From NCBI RefSeq assembly GCF_001517625.2, contig NZ_LN999824.1, positions 1-64,000 on the forward strand: a stretch of 64,000 nucleotides of DNA, read 5' to 3'. Under the pieces are notes generated by a model, which had not been told where the DNA came from, did no database searches, and worked only from the letters and a program-made list of their open reading frames with translations. Below, one piece after another: positions 1 through 8,766 of the stretch (the first letter of the stretch is position 1; each line of letters opens with the position of its first letter). The translations under genes and the position numbers were made by a program. Source of the DNA: Clostridium sp. AT4 (lineage in GTDB: Bacteria > Bacillota > Clostridia > Lachnospirales > Lachnospiraceae).

Positions 1-80
<80 letters not shown>

Positions 81-279
81 AAAGTTGATTCTTATTCAAG
101 ATTACTTAGCTTGGCTAATGTTATCTTAAACCGTTTTACTTGGTTTTTGTTCTGAATTTTCTCAAATCCTAAGGTCTAAACCAAACCTTTTGAATTGTTA
201 GAATTTTCAGGGTTTTACATACTGTTTAATCTTCAATTTTCAAGGAACTTCTTTGTCGTCGCTCACAAGCAACTCTGAT
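81..279 (-). other. rRNA operon 5' leader
   Basis: About 190 nt of AT-rich sequence between the innermost rRNA promoter and the 16S 5' end. It should be transcribed and removed by RNase III processing. On the minus strand it holds CCTTGAAAATTGAAG near 230-245, which resembles the leader segments carrying boxA-type antitermination signals in Clostridia. No reading frame of interest is present. The antitermination role is inference from position and family knowledge. Confidence 0.6.
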
Positions 280-308
280 ATTTTATCATAAGTCGTTTTG
301 CTTGTCAA
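280..308 (-). promoter_or_regulatory. rRNA operon promoter, innermost (P3)
   Basis: On the minus strand a perfect -35 TTGACA (303-308) and a -10 TAAAAT (280-285) are separated by exactly 17 bp. Expected start is near 273. The sequence around it (AAAAAAGTTGTTGACA upstream, CTTATGATAA across the -10) is almost repeated in the next promoter upstream, so the two look like a duplicated module. Confidence 0.85.
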
Positions 309-365
309 CAACTTTTTTATTTTATTTTTCGTTGTTGTTTTGTTGTTCTCAACAGCAACTTTTAT

Positions 366-394
366 ATCTTATCATAAGCAACTGTATCTGTCAA
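366..394 (-). promoter_or_regulatory. rRNA operon promoter, middle (P2)
   Basis: Minus strand -35 TTGACA (389-394) and -10 TAAGAT (366-371) with a 17-bp spacer. It shares its -35 flank and the CTTATGATAA segment with P3, 86 bp downstream. Expected start is near 359. Confidence 0.82.
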
Positions 395-448
395 CAACTT
401 TTTTAACTTTTTTCAAAGTCATTTCCACTGTTTTCGCAGTGGAACTAT

Positions 449-477
449 AATATAGCATTTTACCGTTTAAATGTCAA
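449..477 (-). promoter_or_regulatory. rRNA operon promoter, outermost (P1)
   Basis: Minus strand -35 TTGACA (472-477) and -10 TATATT (449-454), spacer 17 bp. The expected start near 442 falls at the edge of a short hairpin (TTCCACTG/CAGTGGAA, 423-444), so a P1 transcript would begin with a stem-loop. Its flanks do not share the P2/P3 repeat. Confidence 0.8.
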
Positions 478-670
478 GGGAATTTGTTCCATTTTTTTCA
501 ACAATTTTTAACGGAAGTTTACGCCCAAGCCCAAACCACAATATATGCGCATTTTACAAACACATTCCTATATATAGTGATTTAAAAAACAGAGCCGATC
601 GCAACATAAATTTGATGTTTACGCTTGAATTATTTAAATTGAAGATATTATTGTGTGAATATATTAAATA

Positions 671-699
671 TGCGCTTCCGTAAATATACGGCAGCGCAC
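671..699 (-). terminator. Hairpin downstream of cvpA, probable weak terminator
   Basis: TGCGCT-(T)CCGTA and its complement form a 29-nt hairpin with an AATA loop, 17 nt past the cvpA stop codon. On the minus strand it is followed by TATTTAATATATT, which is AT-rich but lacks a clean T run. It lies between the end of the cvpA operon and the rRNA promoters, where a terminator is expected. The rest of 478-670 shows nothing I can call. Confidence 0.45.
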
Positions 700-715
700 A
701 AATATACAGCCTTTA

Positions 716-1432
716 TTAAAAATTTCCTCTTATAAAACCGCTGAACAGAAAATCCAGGGGATTGTATTGATACAGAAACGAAAGCCAGCTGCTGGCGCGA
801 ATCTGCTGTTCAAGAATCAGTCCTATGGGTGCGGCTTCAAAAAATTTCAGCACCATGCCTGCAATCCATAAAATCAAAAGCCCCTGAGCCAATCCCAGAA
901 AGGCTCCCGCCAGCTGATTTAAACCGCATATAATGGGAAGTCTCGCAATCAAATCCAGCCAGTAAATCAAAAAACGGATCAGGACATAACTTAAAATAAA
1001 AATAAGCACACTGCAGACAACATGGATTGCCATATCAGCCAGACATGCTGTAATATATTCTGTAAACTGCTCCACTCCCAAAATATTGTAAAACTCGCTG
1101 TTATTATTTTCTATCAGCATATCCTTTATAAACTGGGGCAATTTCAATCCTTCAATGACGGTTCTCTGAGAGGCCGGCGCTTGTATGTCGCCCTCTCCCG
1201 ATTCATCCCAGCCGGATGCGGTCAAAATAATCTCAGCTGCCCGGTTGTGTATCTGAGGATTACTCTCGATAAATTCTGTCACGGACGGCGTGACTATCTT
1301 TACAAGACAAATGGTAAGTACCAGCGCTCCCACAGAAACGCATTGTCTCAAAAATCCTCTGTGATGGCCATATAAAACCATTCCTATCAAAAATACGGCT
1401 GCCGCGATGGGCAGCCAGTGTTCCATTATCAT
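716..1432 (-). CDS. CvpA family membrane protein
   Basis: 238-aa membrane protein with four predicted spans, roughly residues 7-25, 30-48, 130-155 and 175-197. The last two contain the Gly-rich helix (GAFLGLAQG) typical of the CvpA/colicin V production family. In E. coli CvpA is needed for colicin V secretion and envelope stress tolerance; in Firmicutes the role is unclear. It is the last gene of a minus-strand run that begins upstream with pfk and dnaX, 23 nt after the HAD phosphatase gene. Two in-frame ATGs (codons 1 and 3) are possible starts and neither has a clear Shine-Dalgarno. Family call is firm; function in this host is not known. Confidence 0.8.
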   Translation of the reverse strand: MIMEHWLPIAAAVFLIGMVLYGHHRGFLRQCVSVGALVLTICLVKIVTPSVTEFIESNPQIHNRAAEIILTASGWDESGEGDIQAPASQRTVIEGLKLPQFIKDMLIENNNSEFYNILGVEQFTEYITACLADMAIHVVCSVLIFILSYVLIRFLIYWLDLIARLPIICGLNQLAGAFLGLAQGLLILWIAGMVLKFFEAAPIGLILEQQIRASSWLSFLYQYNPLDFLFSGFIRGNF

Positions 1433-1455
1433 GCCTGTACTTCTTTCGGTCTTTA

Positions 1456-2286
1456 TTATTTAAGTATCCAGGTTCGGATGGCGGCTGCAACTCCGGCCTG
1501 CTCATTTGTAAGCGTCACCTCATCTGCAGCAGCCTTGACCTGGTCAGAAGCATTTCCCATGGCAATCCCGATTCCGGCCGCTTTCAGCATGGAAATATCA
1601 TTTTCACCGTCTCCAAACGCCATTGTTTCTTCTCTGGCAATGCCAAGATGATCTGCCAGCCACAAAAGTGCATTTCCCTTGGTAGCTGCCTCTGCATTTA
1701 TCTCCAGATTATTATACATAGAGGAGCTGATTGCAAGGCCTCCGACAGAAGACAGCTTCTCCCGCAAAATCTCTTTGTCTGAGAGGTCTGCCAAAAAAAC
1801 GTTTATCTTTTCAGCACAGCTTTTTGTTTCAGCCATATACTGATAAATATCCGGCACTACATCTCTGGTAGCCCTTACCAGCTCCTGAACAGCCGGACTG
1901 ATTCCAAATTCTTCCATATGTTCAAAGAAGCTGGATTGTGTAATGCCGCGGCCCTGTACATACGGATCATACATCACATGGTAATGTCGGACTATTTCTA
2001 AAATCTGTAATGCCTGTTCATTGGAAAGAACACACTGGCTTAACCGCTTTCCGGTTTTCAGATCTGCCACTGCGCCTCCATTGGTCGTTATTGCATAGCG
2101 AACTCCCGGAATAGAGCGCAGCTCCTTTGGAATCCCATCTGCAGGACGACCAGTAGTCGGCACAACCTGTATGCCCCGGCGGGCACATTCCGCCAGGGCC
2201 TCTATGTTATTCTCCGGCAGACGCTTCTGGTCATCTAAAAGCGTACCATCCAGATCCAGGGCAATCAGACGAATCTGTTTTTTCAT
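1456..2286 (-). CDS. Cof-type HAD-IIB phosphatase
   Basis: 276-aa haloacid dehalogenase superfamily hydrolase of the Cof/YidA type, cytosolic, expected to dephosphorylate sugar phosphates or similar small metabolites. Motif I is DLDGT (catalytic D11 and D13), motif II is the Thr in VPTTGRP (about 44), and motif IV is GDGEND (about 223-228). The large C2-type cap lies between motifs II and III, and the length is usual for the family. Its start overlaps the stop of the upstream TPR gene by 4 nt, so the two are probably translationally coupled. Substrate cannot be read from sequence. Confidence 0.88.
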   Translation of the reverse strand: MKKQIRLIALDLDGTLLDDQKRLPENNIEALAECARRGIQVVPTTGRPADGIPKELRSIPGVRYAITTNGGAVADLKTGKRLSQCVLSNEQALQILEIVRHYHVMYDPYVQGRGITQSSFFEHMEEFGISPAVQELVRATRDVVPDIYQYMAETKSCAEKINVFLADLSDKEILREKLSSVGGLAISSSMYNNLEINAEAATKGNALLWLADHLGIAREETMAFGDGENDISMLKAAGIGIAMGNASDQVKAAADEVTLTNEQAGVAAAIRTWILK

Positions 2287-4394
2287 ATAAAATGCTCCTC
2301 TTTCAAAATAAGAAGTCCTGCTTTGTCATATTTAGAAGAGAACAGCCCCGTCATTTTTTTGAACAGGGACGGATTTTCTGCTTTGTCTGCCGCCTCTTCA
2401 ATCAGAGCTTCTGCAGCAGCCTTTGTCAGCTTTTCTCCATCTTCTTCCATAATTTCGATTCGTTCATAAAGAGCCAGCATGCTCTTGCCTGAAATACTGC
2501 AGTCAATACTGCCGGCATATTCACAGGCATATTTTGCAAACTCATCAATATCCATTTCCTGCTCAGGTTCTTCCAAAACAGGCTCTTTCTCAGTCTGTAC
2601 CGGAGGTTCGGGAACCAGAGGAATTACCTGTCTGCGTTTCGCCGCAGCCGGCTTAGCTGCCTGTACAGCCTCTCTTGTTTCTCCAGCTTTTTCGGATGGT
2701 GCTGCCGGCCTCTTCTCTTCTTCCGTTTCAGAAGGATGAAAAGCTGCCTGATACGCAGGACGGGACGGAAGAACATTTCCCTTCGTCTCTATCGCTTCCT
2801 GCTCAACCATCTTTTTCATGCGGACAGGTGCCGCAGATGCAGGAGCTTCATGAAGCCTCACCGCACGAACCGGACGGTTATCCGGCTCTGCTTCTTTCTC
2901 CTGCTCCTTCACAGAGGTCCCAATGCACTCAAACCTCTTAGCCAGTCCCGGATAGGTTTTGTGGAGCTCCTCCAAACGCTCTGCGGTATCGATCAGCACC
3001 ACACTCATACCGGTTTCATCTCTTGCCATAAGCTGATTGAGCTCCTGAAGAATCGACTCATTCATATCTCCGGCCTGTTCGATAATCAGGTCTTTTCCCG
3101 TAAGCTTATCTGACAGAGTAAAAATTCCTCTGTTATTTAAACGGGCTCCTGTAATCTTTGCAGCCTGATTTTTAGCGCCTGTTTCCTGATGAATCCGTTT
3201 TAATGTCTTTACCGCCAGCTCAAAACCCTTTTCCGGTTCATCTGCCTCAATCATCAGATGATTTGATCCGCTATACATCGGTCCTTTTTTCAAATGACGT
3301 ATATCCGCCAGCACCTGTGTCTGGGCCGCCTGAGTTTCCTCGCTGTATCCATGCTCCTCTGCCAGCCGGGACATTTCCTTCGCAAGATCCTCCTGAGCTT
3401 CGGCCTCGTGAAGCTGTGCACGGAGGGTTTCGTCTTCTTTTGATGAGCCGGAAACAACTTCCGGCTCAGAAGACACCTCCGGCTCACTGTCCGCTTCTGA
3501 TTCTTCTTCCTCACAGGACAGCTCCTGTTCCTCTTCAGGCTCCTGTACAGCATTGGAAAAGGCTTCTTCTTCCCCTGTTTCTTCGTCGTCAAACACCGTC
3601 TCTGGCTGCTCCTCTAAAACTTTCTCTTCCGGTTCAGGCTCTTTTGTATAGGCTGCTTCCTGCTGATACACATAAGCATCCTCTGCTTCCTGCTCTGCCT
3701 GTGCATCTTCCTCATCAATCGGAAGAACCATAGGCTTTTTCTTATTATATTCTGTTTCTACAGCCTTCAATCGGGCCTCATATTTATCCTTATTTTCCAC
3801 CAGATCCATCTGATAGTCTGTAAGGGGAGCATACTGAACCTTTAAGTCAATCGCCTTGTCTACATATTTTCCCGTCCCAAACATAAGCATAATCTTGTCA
3901 CAGGTCATCACACAAAGCTGCTCCATATGGGCCGCATTATAAAGCTCTGCCAGCTCATAAAGCCATTTCTCATCCAGTTCTACATTGCAGTACTGCTCCA
4001 GAGTATGGATCAGCTGCTCTACCGGCGCTCCCTTAGCTCCCAAAATCAAATAGCGCAGAATGTACTGTCTGGGGTCTTCCGGAGCCAGCTCACAAAATTC
4101 CCGGTAATAATCCTCTGCCTCATCCGGACTTCCTTCTTTAATTGCCAGCTCGGCCAGCTTGTACAGAAGGCGCTTTCCCATAGGGGCCCGTTCAAAAGCC
4201 AGAAGAAGAATATCCTTTGCTTCCTGATATTCTCCATTTTTTTCATAAACCCCGGAAACCATAGACAGGATATTGATATTGCGGACTCTTCTCCAGTCAA
4301 TGGTATCCGCGATCTTCATCGCTGTCTCAAAATCTTCTGAGGCAATTTTCTTCTTAATCTGATCAATCCTTAAATTAAACTCATATTTATCCAT
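2283..4394 (-). CDS. TPR-repeat protein with long acidic linker
   Basis: About 703 aa. The first 200 residues contain helical tetratricopeptide-like repeats (for example around EKNGEYQEAKDILLLAFERAP). Residues about 210-340 are a Glu-rich, low-complexity linker. A central region, about 370-500, resembles a small mixed fold with a conserved run including AKNQAAKITG and IDTAERLEE. A second disordered stretch precedes a helical C-terminus. I do not recognise a named family beyond TPR; it may be a Lachnospiraceae-specific scaffold or regulatory protein. The start chosen is codon 4 of the open frame, because GGGAG sits 9 nt upstream of it and directly abuts the first ATG. It lies between recR and the HAD gene in one operon. 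Confidence 0.7.
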   Translation of the reverse strand: MDKYEFNLRIDQIKKKIASEDFETAMKIADTIDWRRVRNINILSMVSGVYEKNGEYQEAKDILLLAFERAPMGKRLLYKLAELAIKEGSPDEAEDYYREFCELAPEDPRQYILRYLILGAKGAPVEQLIHTLEQYCNVELDEKWLYELAELYNAAHMEQLCVMTCDKIMLMFGTGKYVDKAIDLKVQYAPLTDYQMDLVENKDKYEARLKAVETEYNKKKPMVLPIDEEDAQAEQEAEDAYVYQQEAAYTKEPEPEEKVLEEQPETVFDDEETGEEEAFSNAVQEPEEEQELSCEEEESEADSEPEVSSEPEVVSGSSKEDETLRAQLHEAEAQEDLAKEMSRLAEEHGYSEETQAAQTQVLADIRHLKKGPMYSGSNHLMIEADEPEKGFELAVKTLKRIHQETGAKNQAAKITGARLNNRGIFTLSDKLTGKDLIIEQAGDMNESILQELNQLMARDETGMSVVLIDTAERLEELHKTYPGLAKRFECIGTSVKEQEKEAEPDNRPVRAVRLHEAPASAAPVRMKKMVEQEAIETKGNVLPSRPAYQAAFHPSETEEEKRPAAPSEKAGETREAVQAAKPAAAKRRQVIPLVPEPPVQTEKEPVLEEPEQEMDIDEFAKYACEYAGSIDCSISGKSMLALYERIEIMEEDGEKLTKAAAEALIEEAADKAENPSLFKKMTGLFSSKYDKAGLLILKEEHFI

Positions 4395-4424
4395 CTTATG
4401 CATCTCCCTGCCGTAAGCGGCATT

Positions 4425-5021
4425 TTAAAGCTCGGTCCTTCCTTCCAGCGCCCGAAGCAGCGTTACCTCGTCGATGTATTCCAGATCTCCGCCTACGGGC
4501 ACACCGCTGGCGATCCGTGTAACTCTGATTCCGGTCGGCTTGATCAGCTTGCTGATATACATTGCTGTCGTTTCGCCTTCCAGACTGGAATTGGTTGCAA
4601 TAATAACTTCCTCCACATCTGACTGAAGGCGCTGCATTAACTCCTTCAACTTAATATCATTAGGGCCAATCCCCAGCATGGGAGAAATCGCTCCATGGAG
4701 CACATGATAGACTCCGTTATATTTGCCGGTTTTCTCATAAGCTGCCAGGTCGCGGGTGTTTTCTACTACCATAATCGTACTGTGGTCGCGTTTTGTACTG
4801 CTGCAGATTGGACAAAGCTCCTTGTCTGTGAGCGTAAAGCACTCTTTGCAGTAGCGGACATTATTTCTGGCGCCGGTCATGGCTCCTGCCAGCTGTTCTA
4901 CCTGCTCCTTAGGCATATTTATGATATGAAACGCAAGTCTTTGGGCAGATTTTGCGCCTACTCCGGGGAGCTTGGACAATTCTTCGATCAGTCTGCTGAT
5001 CTGACTGCTGTAATAATCCAT
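4425..5021 (-). CDS. recR: Recombination mediator protein RecR
   Basis: 198 aa, the normal length. RecR acts with RecF/RecO to load RecA on gapped DNA. An N-terminal helix-hairpin-helix ([15 protein letters not shown]) is followed by a C4 zinc finger (C58, C61, C70, C73) and a Toprim domain holding the conserved [12 protein letters not shown] region. Its ATG overlaps the TAA of ybaB by 1 nt (TAATG). The order dnaX-ybaB-recR is conserved across Firmicutes and supports the identification. Confidence 0.97.
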   Translation of the reverse strand: MDYYSSQISRLIEELSKLPGVGAKSAQRLAFHIINMPKEQVEQLAGAMTGARNNVRYCKECFTLTDKELCPICSSTKRDHSTIMVVENTRDLAAYEKTGKYNGVYHVLHGAISPMLGIGPNDIKLKELMQRLQSDVEEVIIATNSSLEGETTAMYISKLIKPTGIRVTRIASGVPVGGDLEYIDEVTLLRALEGRTEL

Positions 5022-5377
5022 TAGAAAGGAAAGCCTCCGCCTAAAGCACCGCCCAGTCCTCCGGTCAGTCTGGACATGGCCTCTGCACTGTCGGCCTCCA
5101 TCTGGCGGAAGGCTTCATTGGTAGCTGCCACAATCAGATCCTGAAGCATCTCAATATCATCCGGATCCACTACCTCTTCTGCCAGCTTAACAGAAACTAC
5201 TTCCTTTTTGCCGGAAACCGTTACTGTTACCGCTCCGCCGCCTGCTGCTGCTGTATATTCCTTTTCCTCTAATGCCTTTGTTGTCTCTTCCATCTGGCGC
5301 TGCATACGCTGTGCCTGCTTCATAAGATTATTCATATTTCCCGGCATACCGCCCGGGAATCCGCCACGTTTTGCCAT
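5021..5377 (-). CDS. YbaB/EbfC family nucleoid-associated protein
   Basis: 118 aa, small DNA-binding dimer of the YbaB/EbfC family. It shows the Gly-rich N-terminus ([20 protein letters not shown]), the [17 protein letters not shown] segment and the [13 protein letters not shown] helix start, and ends in a Gly-rich tail. It lies directly between dnaX and recR, the usual place. RBS is GGAGGA before the ATG. The family binds DNA non-specifically and shapes the nucleoid; the exact role is unsettled. Confidence 0.95.
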   Translation of the reverse strand: MAKRGGFPGGMPGNMNNLMKQAQRMQRQMEETTKALEEKEYTAAAGGGAVTVTVSGKKEVVSVKLAEEVVDPDDIEMLQDLIVAATNEAFRQMEADSAEAMSRLTGGLGGALGGGFPF

Positions 5378-5435
5378 GGTGATGTTCCTCCTCTTTCTGT
5401 CTGGCCTTTACAGGCCTGTTTTATATGAAAATATA

Positions 5436-7127
5436 TCAGTCTTCGTAAGTAATATCCATATGGATCTTTTCTTCCAGATCCTCTTTTGTAACGTAAATAG
5501 TATCCAGACGTTCACCCCGGCCTGCCAGTCTTGTTTTAAAATAAATGGATTTGCCGTAGGCAGCCTCTACTTTCCGCTCCAATTCTCCAATCACCGTAGG
5601 GCGCTTGCCCATATCATAGCTCATAGGGTCTAAAAATACAATGGTAAGACAGCCTTCCCCTCCGGGTTCTACTACGGTATCCCGCAGATAGGATCTGGCT
5701 CCACCGCCGATGTTGCGGACAATTTTGGCCCATTCATTGCGTATGAGATTTAAATCCTCCAGCTGCGCTTTGGGAAGGGAAATGATTTCTGCCGCTGAAC
5801 CCATTGAAATTCCGGCAGACGTCTGTCCCGAATCACCGGAAGGGGGCTGCTGCAAACTGCCTGCAGGATCGGAGCCGGCTGACGGCTGCCCCGGAAGGCC
5901 ACAAGTTCCGAAGGCAGCCATACTGCCTGCCGCTCCATAAGTCCCCTGGCCTACACTGATTCCTCTGGCCTCTATATCCTCTAACTGTTCCTCCAGCTGA
6001 TGAATCCTCTGTAAAACAGAATCCAGATCCGGCTCCATAGCCGGGTGTGTCAGACGGATCAAAGCCACTTCCAGCAAAACACGTTTCTGGCTGGCATAGC
6101 GCAGCTGGCTGGACAAATCTGAAAATACCCGTATATAGCGCATAAGGGTATTTCCGTCTGTCTTAACAGCATCTGCCTTCAGCTGCTTTAGATTCTCTTC
6201 CGACAGATCCACTAACCCCTCCGGATCATCTGCACTCTGAACCAGAAGAAGATTTCGCAGATACCAGATGAAATCTGTAACAAACTGTCCCAGCTCCCGG
6301 CCCTGAATTACAATTTCTTCCAGTTCTGTGATACAGTCGCGGGTTCTCCCATCTGCAACCGCATTGAACATACGGCTGAATACGCTGGAATCCACTGCAC
6401 CCAGAACCTCAAGGGCATTTTCATAAGTCAAAAGTTTGCCGTAATGGAAGGCAACACACTGATCAAGCAGGCTTAAGCCGTCTCGCAAAGAGCCATCAGC
6501 GGCCTTTGCAATATACATTAGCGCCTTATCTTCTGCCTGGATCTGCTCTGCCTGAGTCAGCTCTCTTAACCGGTCTGCAATGGTTTCCAGAGAAATGCGC
6601 TTAAAATCATATCTCTGGCATCGGGATAAAATCGTAATAGGAATCTTATGAACCTCTGTAGTCGCCAGAATAAAAATCACATAAGCCGGCGGCTCCTCCA
6701 ATGTTTTTAACAAAGCATTGAAGGCTCCAATGGAAAGCATGTGAACCTCATCAATGATGTAAACTCTGTATTTTCCCTCTGTCGGCGGATACTGTACCTG
6801 TTCCCTGATATCCCGGATATTTTCCACGCCATTGTTAGAAGCCGCATCAATCTCCACCACATTCATAGAGCTTCCCTCTAAAATGGCGCGGCAGGAGGCA
6901 CACTGGTTGCATGGACTTCCATCGATCGGATGCTCACAGTTTACTGCTCTGGCATAGATTTTTGCAATACTGGTTTTTCCCGTACCTCTGGTTCCGCAGA
7001 ACAGATAGGCATGACCGATCCGATCTGAAGTAATCTGATTTTTTAGTGTCTGTACTACCGGATCCTGGCCCTTAACATCCTCAAAGGACACCGGCCGCCA
7101 TTTCCGATATAAAGCCATATATGACAT
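5436..7127 (-). CDS. dnaX: DNA polymerase III subunit gamma/tau
   Basis: 563-aa clamp loader ATPase. The AAA+ part (about 1-360) shows Walker A GTRGTGKT (45-52), a zinc module (C64, C73, C76, C79), Walker B IIDEVHM, the LLKTLEEPP segment and the SRCQRYDFK sensor. Residues about 395-455 are a Gly/Ser/Pro/Gln-rich linker followed by a short tau-type C-terminal domain. RBS AAGGAG lies 8 nt before the ATG. It follows pfk by only 12 nt, so it probably shares the pfk promoters. Linkage to ybaB and recR is the standard arrangement. Confidence 0.97.
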   Translation of the reverse strand: MSYMALYRKWRPVSFEDVKGQDPVVQTLKNQITSDRIGHAYLFCGTRGTGKTSIAKIYARAVNCEHPIDGSPCNQCASCRAILEGSSMNVVEIDAASNNGVENIRDIREQVQYPPTEGKYRVYIIDEVHMLSIGAFNALLKTLEEPPAYVIFILATTEVHKIPITILSRCQRYDFKRISLETIADRLRELTQAEQIQAEDKALMYIAKAADGSLRDGLSLLDQCVAFHYGKLLTYENALEVLGAVDSSVFSRMFNAVADGRTRDCITELEEIVIQGRELGQFVTDFIWYLRNLLLVQSADDPEGLVDLSEENLKQLKADAVKTDGNTLMRYIRVFSDLSSQLRYASQKRVLLEVALIRLTHPAMEPDLDSVLQRIHQLEEQLEDIEARGISVGQGTYGAAGSMAAFGTCGLPGQPSAGSDPAGSLQQPPSGDSGQTSAGISMGSAAEIISLPKAQLEDLNLIRNEWAKIVRNIGGGARSYLRDTVVEPGGEGCLTIVFLDPMSYDMGKRPTVIGELERKVEAAYGKSIYFKTRLAGRGERLDTIYVTKEDLEEKIHMDITYED

Positions 7128-7139
7128 AGGGCCTGCTCC

Positions 7140-8219
7140 TTATTCGTCTCCGAAACTGATCCCGACCATTTTTGCCTCCTTTATCATGGAGCATCCAGGA
7201 TCCACGGTCTTTAATTTACCTGCCACCTCAGAGAGAGGCACCTTGGTAATCTCATTATTTTTTAAAGCCACCATATAGCCATATTCCTCATCTGCAATCA
7301 GTCTGGCTGCAGCCGCACCCAGTCTGGTAGCAAGCACACGGTCGTAAGGACAGGGTTCTCCTCCTCGCTGCATATGTCCTGGAACAGTGACGCGGACCTC
7401 GCTTCCTGTCACCTCCTGGATTCTTGCTCCAATCTCATAGGCAACCGACGGATAAACCACTCCGTTCTTTTTCTTTTCCTTTAATTCCTTTTTCGTCATG
7501 CCGGCATCTTCTTTTGAAATAGCCCCCTCTGCCACTGCCAGAATAGAAAAACGCTTGCCTGCTTTGGAACGCTTTGTGATCGCATCGCAGACTACGTTGA
7601 TATCATATGGGATTTCAGGAAGAAGGATAATGTCGGCTCCGCCAGAAATGCCTGCATAAAGGGTAAGCCAGCCTACCTTATGCCCCATAACCTCTACAAT
7701 AAATACACGGCCATGGGAAGCGGCTGTGGTATGGATACAGTCAATGGCATTGGTCGCAATCTCCACTGCACTGTGAAATCCGAAGGTCATATCCGTCCCC
7801 CAGAGATCATTATCAATGGTTTTGGGCAGGGAAACCACGTTAAGGCCCTCCTCGCTGAGGAGATTGGCTGTTTTCTGGCTTCCGTTTCCGCCGAGAACGA
7901 CCAGACAGCTGAGTTTCAGCTTTCTATAGGTATGCTTCATAGATTCTACCTTATCCAGACCATTCTCATCCGGCACACGCATCTGCTTAAAAGGCTGACG
8001 GGAAGTTCCCAGGATCGTTCCGCCCTGAGTGAGAATACCGGAAAAATCGGATGGCTTCATAATATGGTAATCTGCATACATCAGCCCCTTATAACCGTCC
8101 TCAAAACCAATGATCTCTACATCATCCAGCATATTATATAAGGATTTTGCCACACCGCGCATAGTAGCGTTTAATGCCTGGCAGTCGCCACCGCTGGTTA
8201 AGATTCCTATTCTTCTCAT
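7140..8219 (-). CDS. 6-phosphofructokinase, mixed ATP/PPi-type active site
   Basis: About 359-aa phosphofructokinase that phosphorylates fructose 6-phosphate in glycolysis. The nucleotide loop is TSGGDCQALN, the donor site GGNGSQK, the catalytic loop PKTIDND, and sugar sites MGHKVG and PGHMQRGG follow. At the position equivalent to E. coli G104 it has Gly (ATP-type), while at position 124 it has Lys, as in PPi-type and group III enzymes. ATP use is therefore likely but not certain. The start is codon 6 of the open frame because GGAGGA lies 7 nt upstream. It leads the dnaX operon, an unusual pairing of a glycolytic gene with replication genes. Confidence 0.88.
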   Translation of the reverse strand: MRRIGILTSGGDCQALNATMRGVAKSLYNMLDDVEIIGFEDGYKGLMYADYHIMKPSDFSGILTQGGTILGTSRQPFKQMRVPDENGLDKVESMKHTYRKLKLSCLVVLGGNGSQKTANLLSEEGLNVVSLPKTIDNDLWGTDMTFGFHSAVEIATNAIDCIHTTAASHGRVFIVEVMGHKVGWLTLYAGISGGADIILLPEIPYDINVVCDAITKRSKAGKRFSILAVAEGAISKEDAGMTKKELKEKKKNGVVYPSVAYEIGARIQEVTGSEVRVTVPGHMQRGGEPCPYDRVLATRLGAAAARLIADEEYGYMVALKNNEITKVPLSEVAGKLKTVDPGCSMIKEAKMVGISFGDE

Positions 8220-8293
8220 ATTGCGTTCCTCCATTTCAGAGTGTCAGACTCTGCATACCGGCCGTGTGGGCACTGATACGCAGGAATGGTTAT

Positions 8294-8339
8294 ATTATAC
8301 CCATTTTGTAATTATAGCGCAAAGGGAATATTGGGGCAA
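8294..8339 (-). promoter_or_regulatory. Two overlapping promoters upstream of pfk-dnaX
   Basis: On the minus strand two sigma-A promoters interlock. The distal one has -35 TTGCCC (8334-8339) and -10 TATAAT (8311-8316); the proximal one has -35 TTGCGC (8317-8322) and -10 TATAAT (8294-8299). Both spacers are 17 bp. They give leaders of about 70-85 nt before the pfk start and are the only good promoters I see upstream of the pfk-dnaX-ybaB-recR run. Confidence 0.75.
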
Positions 8340-8355
8340 GTGTAAAATAAAAACG

Positions 8356-8403
8356 AAAAAGGCCTGAGAATACACCGCCAGATCCGCGCTGCTTTTTCTC
8401 AGG
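8356..8403 (-). terminator. Rho-independent terminator of the SRP RNA gene
   Basis: CCTGAGAA/TTCTCAGG (8363-8370 with 8396-8403) forms an 8-bp stem enclosing a 25-nt partly paired loop, followed on the minus strand by CCTTTTTCG. It lies about 20 nt past the mature 3' end of the SRP RNA. Confidence 0.8.
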
Positions 8404-8419
8404 TCTCATATATTCATTA

Positions 8420-8692
8420 TAAAATCCACGCACCTTGCTTTGTGCAGGCATCACGGACGTTACTCATGCAGTTAGCTCGATCCAGGCTGCCTTACGGCAC
8501 ACGAGAGCTTCTGCTTAGTGCTGCTACATTCCTGTCCTGACACGGTTCACAGATTCCCGTTGCGTAAGACCCAAACGTCAACGCCACTTACATAAGGCAG
8601 CTCCGCAATGTTCTGCCCGAGGCAAGGTATCACCCCTGCTGGAGCGGATTGCAGGTTCAGGGCACCGCTATCTCCCCGGCTGCGTGGAAAGC
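8420..8692 (-). ncRNA. ffs: Signal recognition particle RNA, large bacterial type
   Basis: About 270 nt, the long Bacillus/Clostridium form with an Alu domain. Minus-strand landmarks: the 5' Alu segment GGGGAGATAGCGGTGCCCTG and CTGCAATCCGCTCCAGCAGG; the S-domain hairpin TGTCAGGACAGGAATGTAGC with the GGAA tetraloop and AGCAGC internal loop that bind Ffh; and closing ends TCCACGCA (8681-8688) and TGCGTGGA (8425-8432), which pair and set the mature boundaries. A consensus promoter lies about 30 nt upstream. In B. subtilis the same RNA gene sits between tadA and dnaX, and here it also lies between them. Confidence 0.95.
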
Positions 8693-8724
8693 TTATGACT
8701 GGGTTATAAATGAATTGCCTATTT

Positions 8725-8753
8725 AGTATAGCGTTGGGGGGCGGGTTTGTCAA
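8725..8753 (-). promoter_or_regulatory. Promoter of the SRP RNA gene
   Basis: Minus strand -35 TTGACA (8748-8753), spacer 17 bp, -10 TATACT (8725-8730). Expected start is near 8718, giving a short 5' extension before the mature RNA. The promoter reaches to within about 14 nt of the glycerate kinase stop codon. Confidence 0.88.
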
Positions 8754-8766
8754 GGAGATTTAAGCC

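Noticed and set aside
471-683. 70-codon open frame on the plus strand beside the rRNA promoters
   Set aside because: No ribosome binding site, AT-rich composition, overlaps the P1 promoter, and the protein has no recognisable domain. Probably non-coding.
3203-3733. 176-codon plus-strand open frame inside the TPR gene
   Set aside because: Pro/Leu-rich shadow of the acidic linker on the other strand.
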